Assembly (NCBI GenBank): GCA_025451595.1
Contig: JANWKD010000013.1
Location: forward strand, 1 to 6,665
Reading direction: 5' to 3'
Origin: Candidatus Babeliales bacterium
Lineage (GTDB): Bacteria > Babelota > Babeliae > Babelales > JANWKD01
Length of the DNA stretch: 6,665 bases
Shown here: positions 1 through 5,540 of the stretch, piece by piece
Position numbering within the stretch: the stretch's first letter is position 1
Layout of the letters: each line of letters starts with the position of its first letter
Notes under the pieces: model-generated
Told to the model about the DNA's origin: nothing
The model's database searches: none
The model's input: the letters and a program-made list of their open reading frames with translations, nothing else
Made by a program: the position numbers and the translations under genes

Positions 1-189
1 CAGGCATCAACTAAGAAATTAACTTTACTGAGCAATCTTGATTAAGAAAACTTGAGGCGTCTATCTTTTCTTTGCAAAAGTGAAAATAAATAGGTGAAAG
101 AAGCTCTGAGCCTTGTAACTTTTTCTTATTTTTTTAGCATTATTATCATCACGTGAGTCAATTCGAAAGTTTTGAAAAGGATAAAAATT

Positions 190-501
190 ATGATGCAAAC
201 ATCCCATTTTAACGTTTACTCCAATATCACAGAAAATAATAATCAAGTGACTTTTACACAAGACATTACTACAGGAATTTATAAGCACTATAAAGGAAAA
301 TATTATCTTGTATTATTTTGCTCAACACATACTGAAACAGAAGAAAAACTAGTTATTTATCAATCTCTTTATGGGGATTTCGGCATATGGGCTCGACCAT
401 TAACAATGTTCCTCAGCGATATCGAATATGAAGGGCAGCTACAATTACGATTTAAAAAAGTTGCTGAATCTTCTGAAGTTGCCAGATTTTTCACATTATA
501 A
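190..501 (+). CDS. DUF1653 domain protein (COG4728-like), function unknown
   Basis: Encodes 103 residues. Residues about 28-91 match my knowledge of the DUF1653 family: the TGIYKHYKGKYY opening, then a T-E-T-x-E-x-L-V-x-Y-x-x-L-Y-G-D stretch, then G-x-W-x-R-P-L-x-M-F, ending R-F-K-K-V. The biochemical role of the family is not established, and the fold is expected to be a small beta-rich domain. The first 25 or so residues are polar and not recognisable. I chose ATG 190 because AAAAGGA at 175-181 sits 8 bases upstream of it; ATG 193 and TTG 172 are alternatives, and TTG 172 has no comparable ribosome site. It lies 14 bases before the broken XRE gene on the same strand, in the place where a HigB-type toxin would usually sit, but it does not resemble such a toxin. 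No convincing promoter was seen upstream. Confidence 0.8.
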   Translation: MMQTSHFNVYSNITENNNQVTFTQDITTGIYKHYKGKYYLVLFCSTHTETEEKLVIYQSLYGDFGIWARPLTMFLSDIEYEGQLQLRFKKVAESSEVARFFTL

Positions 502-515
502 AAGCAAAACCTATT

Positions 516-857
516 ATGAATAAACCAGTAAGAAAAAAAATTAAATCAACCTATGAAGAATTTATGGAAGAAAAAACTTCAGAACAAAAGGAAAAATATG
601 AAGAAGGTTATAGAGATTTTTTGCTTTCAGAAATGATTTTAGCCGCAATGGAAGAAGATAATATTTCTGTTAGAGCGTTAGCAAAACTCGCAGGAGTATC
701 ACCAACTACTGTGCAAGATATGAAATCAGGATCAAAAGTGAGCTTCAATACAAAAAGTTTTTTTAAAATATTGTAAGGTCTTGGCTATGAAGTTTTGCTT
801 GAACGAAATGGAACCATAACTTCATTAGGGCTTTCAAGTGATAATAAAAAGAAATAA
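516..857 (+). pseudogene. XRE/HigA-like antitoxin-type regulator, interrupted by in-frame TAA
   Basis: The uninterrupted part (516-773) gives 86 residues: a charged N-terminal segment (residues 1-35), then a helix-turn-helix at about 51-70 (SVRALAKLAGVSPTTVQDMK), typical of XRE/Cro-type DNA-binding domains found in HigA-like antitoxins. The TAA at 774-776 ends it early. In exactly the same frame the sequence then continues for 26 more sense codons (GLGYEVLLERNG and a lysine-rich end) to a second TAA at 855-857. The continuation is what this family normally has after the FFKIL helix, where a lysine is usual, so a single AAA- or AAG-to-TAA change explains the break. Full length would be about 113 residues. 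No Shine-Dalgarno sequence is visible before ATG 516, so translation may depend on the gene upstream. The truncated product keeps the whole DNA-recognition part and might still fold. No toxin partner is present. Confidence 0.78.
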
Positions 858-861
858 AATA

Positions 862-1079
862 TTAAGAAATCTTTTGCAATATTTCATTGATCGATTGCTG
901 ATCAGGATTTGCAACAAAATAATGAGGAATATAGGGTTGATTGTGGCCTCGTTTTCTATTGCGATACACCTTTGATGAATAAAATCGAGATCTGATTTTG
1001 CAAGATCTTGCCATTCATTCGCCGATGATATGCATGAGCACAAAAATATCATAACTGTTATTACTTTTAAAAATAGCAT
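862..1079 (-). pseudogene. Remnant of a secreted S41-peptidase-like protein (internal deletion plus frameshift)
   Basis: From ATG 1079, preceded by a good ribosome site (AAGGGA, 5-base spacing), the reading begins with a hydrophobic export signal (MLFLKVITVMIFLCSC, then ISSA) and continues EWQDLAKSDLDFIHQ. That is the way many secreted S41-family peptidase-like proteins begin. After about 970 the frame degenerates into low-quality sequence. In the next frame, from 972 to a TAA at 862-864, there is a clean 36-residue stretch, KVYRNRKRGHNQPYIPHYF followed by VANPDQQSINEILQKIS, resembling the C-terminal tail of the same family. The simplest reading is that the whole catalytic middle was deleted, with the joint near 970-974 and the two ends left out of frame. 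The family assignment rests on my recollection of the N- and C-terminal consensus. The remnant would be catalytically dead. It converges on the XRE remnant with only a 4-base gap. Confidence 0.62.
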
Positions 1080-1182
1080 TTATGTCCCTTGAAATTTAGT
1101 TCAAAATAATTAAGCATACGTGGCAAATACGTTATTCATAAAAATATGTTGCGGGTCATACACATTTTTATTCCTTACTCAC

Positions 1183-1926
1183 TTAGTTAAAAAATCGTTG
1201 AAATATATGTGGCGTATTATTACTTTCTGCAATTACCGTCGCAAGACCAACGGGTTCTTTCGCTGACAATTTTTTTATCGCTTCTTTAAAAAGTTGATAA
1301 TCAGCTTTACTAAAAAGTACTATTCTAATTTCTTTAACTAAATAAGAATTTTTAATAACCGTTTTTATCGCAATACAAGCTGCTTCTTTTAATGGAAACT
1401 TATAAATACCAGAACTAATAAAAGGAAATGCAATGGAATCAATATTATTTTGCTGCGCTATTAATAGACTATTATGATAGGTATCGGCAAGCAATGTACG
1501 TTCATTGTTAGTGCCACCGCTCCAAATTGGTCCAACCGCATGAATAATATAATCAATACCGCGATTTTTTTTCAAATCAAAACTTGGGGTAATAACGGCC
1601 TGTCCCGTTTGACAGCCTTGAGGAAATTTATTATCGATAAACGTTTGTAGTTTCGTTAAACCGGCGTCCTTAAAAATAGCGCCACAAACACCGCCCCCAT
1701 TCTGCAATTGTGCATTCGCTGCATTCACAATGGCTTGGCAACCACTTTTACAAATATCACCACGTTCAATAACAATCTTATGAGAATTTTCTTTATTGAT
1801 ATATTCAATCGATTCGTTATTTTCGATCAATTGCCAACCGTTATTTGAACCTGCAATTACTGACAGAAAAGACCAACTGATACTTAACAAAACAAGCGAT
1901 ATTGCACTAATAATGCGATTATTCAT
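1183..1926 (-). CDS. Exported macro-domain protein (probable ADP-ribose binding/hydrolase family)
   Basis: Encodes 247 residues. Residues 1-25 form a Sec-type signal peptide: MNNR, then a hydrophobic core, with a plausible signal peptidase I site after V-I-A at residue 25. Residues about 50-215 are a macro domain of the MacroD/YmdB type: G-D-I (56-58, adenine-binding Asp57), NAAN (68-71), N-GGGV (76-80), a GCQTGQAVITPSF segment, IIHAVGPIW, and the second phosphate loop SSGIYKFP (171-178). Such domains bind ADP-ribose, and many remove ADP-ribose from proteins or deacetylate O-acetyl-ADP-ribose. The residue after GGGV, Asp in YmdB/MacroD and tied to hydrolysis, is Cys81 here, so activity is uncertain. 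ATG 1926 is preferred over ATG 1965 because GGAGA (1933-1937) lies 6 bases upstream, it exposes the signal peptide, and the promoter at 1970-1998 would start transcription downstream of 1965. The last 30 or so residues are not recognisable. Confidence 0.88.
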   Translation of the reverse strand: MNNRIISAISLVLLSISWSFLSVIAGSNNGWQLIENNESIEYINKENSHKIVIERGDICKSGCQAIVNAANAQLQNGGGVCGAIFKDAGLTKLQTFIDNKFPQGCQTGQAVITPSFDLKKNRGIDYIIHAVGPIWSGGTNNERTLLADTYHNSLLIAQQNNIDSIAFPFISSGIYKFPLKEAACIAIKTVIKNSYLVKEIRIVLFSKADYQLFKEAIKKLSAKEPVGLATVIAESNNTPHIFQRFFN

Positions 1927-1969
1927 AATAAATCTCCATTTAAACTTAAAAGTTACATATTTCATTAAA

Positions 1970-1998
1970 ATGATATGTTGAATATTTCAGTTTGTCAA
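1970..1998 (-). promoter_or_regulatory. Strong sigma70-type promoter for the macro-domain gene
   Basis: On the minus strand, TTGACA (1998-1993, perfect -35) is followed by exactly 17 bases and then TATCAT (1975-1970, 5 of 6 match to TATAAT). Transcription would begin near 1963, giving a leader of roughly 37 bases before ATG 1926. The promoter lies in the 98-base gap after the NifU-like gene. This suggests the macro-domain gene is an independent unit rather than a read-through cistron of the ribosomal operon. Confidence 0.75.
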
Positions 1999-2024
1999 TA
2001 GCCGCTATTTGATGAAATGAGGCT

Positions 2025-2264
2025 TTATTCCACTATTTCTATCTTTTTTATGGAAGGAATGCGCTCTTTGAGCTTTTTTTCAATACCCATAGTAAAGGTA
2101 TAAAAAGACAAAGGGCACCCAATACAGGCACCCTTTATTTTGATATAAACTATATCATTTTCGCATTTTATATATTCAAGATCACCACTATGTTGTTGAA
2201 CATAGGGCTTTACTTCTTCAATAAATGCTTTAATCGATAATTCTATCTCTTGCTGAGATTGCAT
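2025..2264 (-). CDS. Stand-alone NifU C-terminal (Nfu-type) Fe-S cluster scaffold/carrier
   Basis: Encodes 79 residues, essentially one Nfu domain. It has an N-terminal helix (about 5-20), the V-x-P-Y-x-x-x-x-G-G/D-L-type entry (VKPYVQQHSGDLEY), a beta strand IVYIKIKGAC, and the C-x-x-C motif GACIGCP (Cys47, Cys50), followed by an amphipathic helix and a final strand. In this family the two cysteines of a dimer hold a 4Fe-4S cluster that is delivered to apoproteins in the cytosol. There is no IscU-like N-terminal or A-type domain, unlike NifU or NfuA, so this is the minimal form. It begins 6 bases after the rplQ stop codon, which points to co-transcription with the ribosomal operon. No clear Shine-Dalgarno sequence precedes ATG 2264. 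An ATG at 2271 overlaps the rplQ stop but is out of frame. Confidence 0.88.
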   Translation of the reverse strand: MQSQQEIELSIKAFIEEVKPYVQQHSGDLEYIKCENDIVYIKIKGACIGCPLSFYTFTMGIEKKLKERIPSIKKIEIVE

Positions 2265-2270
2265 ATGGCA

Positions 2271-2627
2271 TTAGACCCATTCAATTTTGGCAATAGGCGC
2301 CATATCTTGTACTCGACGACCCAGAGAAATCACGCGAGTATAGCCACCATTACGCTCTACGTATCGTGGTGCGATTTCAGCGAATAATTTTTCAATGGCA
2401 GTATCTTTATAAGGCAACAATGCCTTTACCTGACGATATGCATTAAAATTTTTACCTGAACGTGCCAACGTTACCAATTTTTCAGCCAATCGTTGAACTT
2501 CTTTAACCGTAGGCTTGGTAGAAATTAAGTGACCATATGAAATAAAATGAATCACTTGATTACGCAAAAGTGCTCGTTTGTGCGCCGGCTTTAAATTTAA
2601 CTTTTTCTTTCCCGATTGATGTATCAT
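2271..2627 (-). CDS. rplQ: 50S ribosomal protein L17
   Basis: Encodes 118 residues, slightly shorter than the 127 of E. coli L17. It is recognised by the basic N-terminus (KKKLNLKPAHKRALLRN), the I-S-T-K-P-T-x-K-E-x-x-R-x-A-E-K-L-x-T-L-A-R segment, and the C-terminal G-G-Y-T-R-V-I-x-L-G-R-R-x-D-x-A-P-x-A-x-I-E-W. L17 sits near the exit of the peptide tunnel on the large subunit. AAGGA lies 8 bases before ATG 2627, and the gene follows rpoA by 23 bases. The rpoA-rplQ order is the standard end of the alpha operon. Confidence 0.97.
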   Translation of the reverse strand: MIHQSGKKKLNLKPAHKRALLRNQVIHFISYGHLISTKPTVKEVQRLAEKLVTLARSGKNFNAYRQVKALLPYKDTAIEKLFAEIAPRYVERNGGYTRVISLGRRVQDMAPIAKIEWV

Positions 2628-2650
2628 AATTCTAATCCTTAGCCATTCTA

Positions 2651-3730
2651 TTATTCATCATCTTCGTCATCAAAATCATCTTCGTCATCAATTTCATGAT
2701 CTTTCATGTATCTTTTGACATCGGTTTCATTGATATTCATACCAAACGATAAACCGAACGCCTTAAGGCTATCTTTGACTTCATTTAACGATTTGCGACC
2801 AAAGTTTTTTATCTTAAGTCCTTCATCTTCCGTTAAATTAACCAAATCAAGAATACGCTTAATGCCATGGTTCATCAGACAATTATGAGCGCGCACTGAT
2901 AATTCTAACTCATCAATAGGCTTTAATAGTAAATCAACAGGAACTCCCTTAAGGCTGAGCTCTTCTGTTGCTATTGGTTCTTGCTTGGTTTCAGCTGGCA
3001 ACGCAGAAATTTCATTAAATGGTATCTCTGCACTCAGCAAAAAATGCTCTAATTGAGTACGCAAAACCGAAACAGAATAATGTAATACTTGTAACGGGTT
3101 TTCTGATCCATCGGTCTTAATACGCAACGTTAATTTATCATAGTCAATATCACCACCTACCCGAGTTTTTTCAACATCGAAGGTAACATTTTTTACGGGT
3201 GAAAACATAGCATCCAAATAAACGCGATCATCTTCTTGCAATGATTTTCCCGCGGGCCATTGTGCTGGTTGATAGCCGCGTCCAGATTCTACAAAGAATT
3301 CAATCTCAAGATCTCCGCCCTTTGCAACATGTGCAATAACATGATCTTTATTAACGAGCTCTAAATGATCATCGGCAGTAATATCACTCACGCGCGCAAC
3401 CGCTTCACCTTGAACACGCAATTTCATTGAACCGGGAAGCCCTTCTTTATTGCGAATAATAATTTCTTTAATATTAAGAACTATTTGCATCGCATCTTCG
3501 ACAACACCTGGCAACGAGGAAAACTCATTATTAACTCCCTTTATAATTACTGATGTTACTGCGGATCCTTCAACAGCACCAAGCAAAATTCTGCGTAAAG
3601 CATTACCTAAAGTAATACCAAATCCAGGTTCTAAAGGTTGTGCAATTAACTCGCCATAGCTATCTGTTAATGACCTTTTTTCCCAATTTAATTTGGGAAT
3701 TGTCAGTGGCTTATACTCAGTTTTATCCAT
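2651..3730 (-). CDS. rpoA: DNA-directed RNA polymerase alpha subunit with acidic C-terminal tail
   Basis: Encodes 359 residues against 329 in E. coli. The N-terminal assembly domain (about 1-235) has the hallmark P-L-E-P-G-F-G-x-T-L-G-N-A-L-R-R-I-L-L at 32-50 and the G-R-G-Y-x-P motif at 150-155. A linker (about 240-262) leads to the C-terminal domain (about 265-332), with L-S-V-R-A-x-N-C-L at 277-285. Arg280 and Asn283 correspond to E. coli Arg265 and Asn268, which contact the UP element. The helix-hairpin-helix N-F-G-R-K-S-L-N-E-V-K at 309-319 follows. After residue 343 comes an unusual tail of 16 residues, 13 of them Asp or Glu, encoded partly by a short tandem repeat. AGGAGA lies about 5 bases before ATG 3730. 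The dimer nucleates RNA polymerase assembly. The gene lies between rpsD and rplQ as in most Gram-negative alpha operons. Confidence 0.98.
   Translation of the reverse strand: MDKTEYKPLTIPKLNWEKRSLTDSYGELIAQPLEPGFGITLGNALRRILLGAVEGSAVTSVIIKGVNNEFSSLPGVVEDAMQIVLNIKEIIIRNKEGLPGSMKLRVQGEAVARVSDITADDHLELVNKDHVIAHVAKGGDLEIEFFVESGRGYQPAQWPAGKSLQEDDRVYLDAMFSPVKNVTFDVEKTRVGGDIDYDKLTLRIKTDGSENPLQVLHYSVSVLRTQLEHFLLSAEIPFNEISALPAETKQEPIATEELSLKGVPVDLLLKPIDELELSVRAHNCLMNHGIKRILDLVNLTEDEGLKIKNFGRKSLNEVKDSLKAFGLSFGMNINETDVKRYMKDHEIDDEDDFDDEDDE
2658..2691. repeat. 18-bp-period tandem repeat encoding the acidic RpoA tail
   Basis: The 16-base string tcatcttcgtcatcaa occurs exactly at 2658-2673 and again at 2676-2691, an 18-base offset. 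Read on the minus strand within rpoA it encodes DDEDDF followed by DDEDDE. Because the period is a multiple of three, copy-number change by slippage would keep rpoA in frame and only lengthen or shorten the acidic tail. Confidence 0.9.
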
Positions 3731-3766
3731 ATAATCTCCTGAACCAATATACGCATTATGCCTACT

Positions 3767-4312
3767 TTATTTGGAATACAATTCAACAATGAGATGTTCT
3801 TCAATTGGTGTTTGAACATCTGAACGAACAGGGAATCTCAAAATTCGTCCTTTATATTCCTTTTTATTCAACTCAAGCCATTCTGGAACTTTAATACCAA
3901 CATTAAGTCTTTTTTCAACAACTTGTTCCATGAAGACCTTCTTCTCAGCAACATTTGATGCCAATGAGATTTCATCATTAACATTCACTAAATATGAAGG
4001 AGAATATACTTTTTTTCCGTTTACCAAAATATGACCATGTACAATAATTTGTCGTGCTTGTTGACGGGAAACTGAAAACTTAAATCGGTATACTACATTA
4101 TCAAGACGTCTCTCGAGTAAACTCAATAACCTTTCACCAGGAGCTTCCTGACTTTTGGTAGCCATCTTAAAGAAACGCTTGAATTGTCGCTCAAGCATAC
4201 CGTACATATTTTTTACTTTTTGTTTTTCCTCAAGTTGTCTGCCGTATTCTGACAATTTTCTCATACGCTTTGATGACTGTTCTTGAGTTGCTGGAGTAGA
4301 CTTTCTTTCCAT
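3767..4312 (-). CDS. rpsD: 30S ribosomal protein S4, N-terminally shortened
   Basis: Encodes 181 residues; S4 is usually about 200-209. From residue 21 on (S-E-Y-G-R-Q-L-E-E-K-Q-K-V, then Y-G-M-L-E-R-Q-F) it follows the E. coli protein closely, including the S4 RNA-binding domain (about 68-130, beginning R-L-D-N-V-V-Y-R) and the C-terminal E-E-H-L-I-V-E-L-Y-S-K. The first 40 or so residues of ordinary S4, including the G-P-K-L-K-L-S-R-R-E-G-type start, are replaced by about 17 unrelated polar residues. ATG 4312 is firm: AAGGT at 4317-4321 precedes it, and a stop codon (4337-4339) lies in frame upstream. S4 initiates 30S assembly on the 5' domain of 16S rRNA and in enterobacteria represses its own operon; no leader structure for that was identified here. 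Confidence 0.95.
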   Translation of the reverse strand: MERKSTPATQEQSSKRMRKLSEYGRQLEEKQKVKNMYGMLERQFKRFFKMATKSQEAPGERLLSLLERRLDNVVYRFKFSVSRQQARQIIVHGHILVNGKKVYSPSYLVNVNDEISLASNVAEKKVFMEQVVEKRLNVGIKVPEWLELNKKEYKGRILRFPVRSDVQTPIEEHLIVELYSK

Positions 4313-4346
4313 ATAGACCTTATCAAAAATTACTAATCAATAATTA

Positions 4347-4730
4347 TTATACTCTACGTTTCTTTGGCGCTCTGCACCCGTTGTGTGGGATTGGAGTTGT
4401 ATCTCGAAGAACAGATATATTTAACCCAGAAGCTTGAAATGCGCGAACAATAGAGTCTCTACCAGAACCAGGCCCGCGTAGATTAACTTCAACTGTTTTG
4501 ACTCCCATATTTGCCATCTCTTTTGCAAGCGCAGCACCAATTTGTGTTGCCGCAAATGGAGTCCCTTTACGAGCTCCTTTAAACCCTAATCGCCCAGCAC
4601 TTCCTCCGAGCAATACGTCACCAGACGGCGTTGTAATGGAAACGAGAGTATTGTTAAACGTAGATGTCACACACGCGACAACCGTATCCACTTGTCGCTT
4701 AACTTTTTTAGTTTTCTTTTTATACGCCAT
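4347..4730 (-). CDS. rpsK: 30S ribosomal protein S11
   Basis: Encodes 127 residues, a normal length. It is recognised by F-N-N-T-L-V-S-I-T-x-P-x-G, the G-F-K-G-A-R-K-G-T-P-F-A-A loop, the L-R-G-P-G-S-G-R-D-S-I-V-R-A glycine-rich segment, and the invariant end T-P-I-P-H-N-G-C-R-A-P-K-K-R-R-V. S11 forms part of the platform of the small subunit next to the E-site codon. The start region has no strong Shine-Dalgarno sequence (GGGTTA lies about 9 bases upstream at best). The gap from rpsM is 25 bases and to rpsD 34 bases. Confidence 0.98.
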   Translation of the reverse strand: MAYKKKTKKVKRQVDTVVACVTSTFNNTLVSITTPSGDVLLGGSAGRLGFKGARKGTPFAATQIGAALAKEMANMGVKTVEVNLRGPGSGRDSIVRAFQASGLNISVLRDTTPIPHNGCRAPKKRRV

Positions 4731-4755
4731 ATTTATTTAACCCAATTTTACTTAA

Positions 4756-5142
4756 TTATTTTTTCGTTGCTTTACGTTTCAATGCGACCTGTCCACCAGC
4801 TTTGCGAGGCCCTTTTCTTGTACGAGCATTCGTCTTCGTTCTTTGACCACGTACTGGTAAGCCTTTTTTATGACGCAACCCTCGGTACGATCCAATTTCT
4901 TGTAATCGTTTAATATTTTGCGTAATTTCTTTTCGTAGCTCACCTTCTGCTTTATACTTGGTAGAAACTACTTTTTGTATCGCCGCGATCTCATCATTCG
5001 TTAAATCATTGACTCGCTTATCAAAACTAATATTAAGCTCAGTCAAAATATCTTGGGAACTTTTTAACCCGATTCCAAAGATATAACGCAACGCATATTC
5101 TATACGTTTATTCGGAAGATTAACACCTTCTATTCTTGCCAT
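4756..5142 (-). CDS. rpsM: 30S ribosomal protein S13
   Basis: Encodes 128 residues, about ten longer than E. coli S13, mainly because of the basic tail. The start M-A-R-I-E-G-V-N-L-P, the helix-two-turn-helix region F-G-I-G-L-K-S-S, and the C-terminal R-G-L-R-H-x-K-G-L-P-V-R-G-Q-R-T-K-T-N-A-R-T-R-K-G are diagnostic. S13 sits in the head of the 30S subunit, bridges to the large subunit, and its tail reaches toward the P-site tRNA. AGAGGA lies about 5-6 bases upstream of ATG 5142. It follows rpmJ by 23 bases. In E. coli this leader is where S4 represses the operon; I could not confirm an equivalent pseudoknot. Confidence 0.98.
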   Translation of the reverse strand: MARIEGVNLPNKRIEYALRYIFGIGLKSSQDILTELNISFDKRVNDLTNDEIAAIQKVVSTKYKAEGELRKEITQNIKRLQEIGSYRGLRHKKGLPVRGQRTKTNARTRKGPRKAGGQVALKRKATKK

Positions 5143-5165
5143 AAAAATCCTCTTATCCGTGCCCG

Positions 5166-5282
5166 TTATCCTTGACGTTGCTTATGTCTTGGACTTCTAT
5201 CACAAATTACGCGCACAACGCCTTCTCGTTTAATAATACGACAATTTTCACACATCTTTTTAACTGATGTTCTTACCTTCAT
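5166..5282 (-). CDS. rpmJ: 50S ribosomal protein L36, zinc-binding form
   Basis: A small gene of 38 codons beginning M-K-V-R-T-S-V-K-K-M-C-E-N-C and ending H-K-Q-R-Q-G, the full standard length of L36. The zinc ligands Cys11, Cys14, Cys27 and His33 are all present, so this is the zinc-containing (C+) version rather than the zinc-independent paralog. L36 is the smallest large-subunit protein and helps fold 23S rRNA near the peptidyl transferase side. AAGGA lies about 7 bases before ATG 5282. It sits between infA (24-base gap) and rpsM (23-base gap), its usual position in bacteria. Confidence 0.98.
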   Translation of the reverse strand: MKVRTSVKKMCENCRIIKREGVVRVICDRSPRHKQRQG

Positions 5283-5306
5283 TCTGTTTTCCTTGGGTTA
5301 GAAAAG

Positions 5307-5540
5307 CTAAATTTTTTCATTTTTGTAACGTAATACTATGCGTCCTCTTGTCAAATCATATGGTGATAATTCCAACGCAACTTTATCACCTGGCAAAATT
5401 CGAATATAATTCATACGCATTTTACCCGACACGTGACCTAAAACGATATGACCACCTTCAATTTCCACACGAAACATAGCGTTTGGTAATGTTTCACGGA
5501 CAATTCCATCAATACGTATTACGTCTTCTTTTTTCTTCAT
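5307..5540 (-). CDS. infA: Translation initiation factor IF-1
   Basis: Encodes 77 residues; E. coli IF-1 has 72. It is a single OB-fold domain, with R-E-T-L-P-N-A-M-F-R-V-E-I-E-G-G-H and then H-V-S-G-K-M-R-M-N-Y-I-R-I-L-P-G-D-K-V and S-P-Y-D-L-T-R-G-R-I-V-x-R. IF-1 occupies the A site of the 30S subunit and acts with IF-2 and IF-3 during initiation. Its ATG overlaps the map stop codon (ATGA), which suggests translational coupling, and it also has its own GAGAGG ribosome site inside the end of map. A few extra charged residues (NEKI) follow the usual end. Confidence 0.98.
   Translation of the reverse strand: MKKKEDVIRIDGIVRETLPNAMFRVEIEGGHIVLGHVSGKMRMNYIRILPGDKVALELSPYDLTRGRIVLRYKNEKI

Noticed and set aside
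1..45. Open plus-strand frame at the left edge ending in TAA (QASTKKLTLLSNLD), possibly the tail of an upstream gene.
   Set aside because: Fourteen codons without a recognisable motif could be chance; it cannot be judged without the sequence to the left.
96..135. Possible Rho-independent terminator: imperfect AAGCTC/GAGCCTT hairpin followed by a T-rich run on the plus strand.
   Set aside because: The stem is only five to six pairs with a bulge and a very tight loop, and four extra bases separate it from the T run; it is too weak to call.
61..288. Minus-strand 75-codon open frame overlapping the DUF1653 gene.
   Set aside because: It is antisense to the recognisable DUF1653 reading and has no ribosome site or family resemblance.
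855..884. AAATATT...AATATTT inverted repeat between the convergent remnants.
   Set aside because: The stem is all A-T and short with a 14-base loop; common by chance in such AT-rich DNA.
1138..1171. A-tract, short ATGT/ACAT inverted repeat and T-tract between the macro-domain gene and the S41-like remnant, like a bidirectional terminator.
   Set aside because: Only four continuous pairs and a mismatch; no stable hairpin.
1927..1965. Upstream ATG at 1965 as start of the macro-domain protein.
   Set aside because: It would place 13 polar residues ahead of the signal peptide, has no ribosome site, and lies upstream of the predicted transcription start.
1999..2024. Small palindrome (atagccgctat) after the NifU-like gene, considered as the operon terminator.
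   Set aside because: Five-pair stem with no following T run on the minus strand; it partly abuts the -35 of the macro-domain promoter.
4498..4913. Plus-strand open frames opposite rpsK and rpsM (also those opposite rpoA, infA and map).
   Set aside because: They are antisense shadows of strongly conserved ribosomal or enzyme genes and show no family features.
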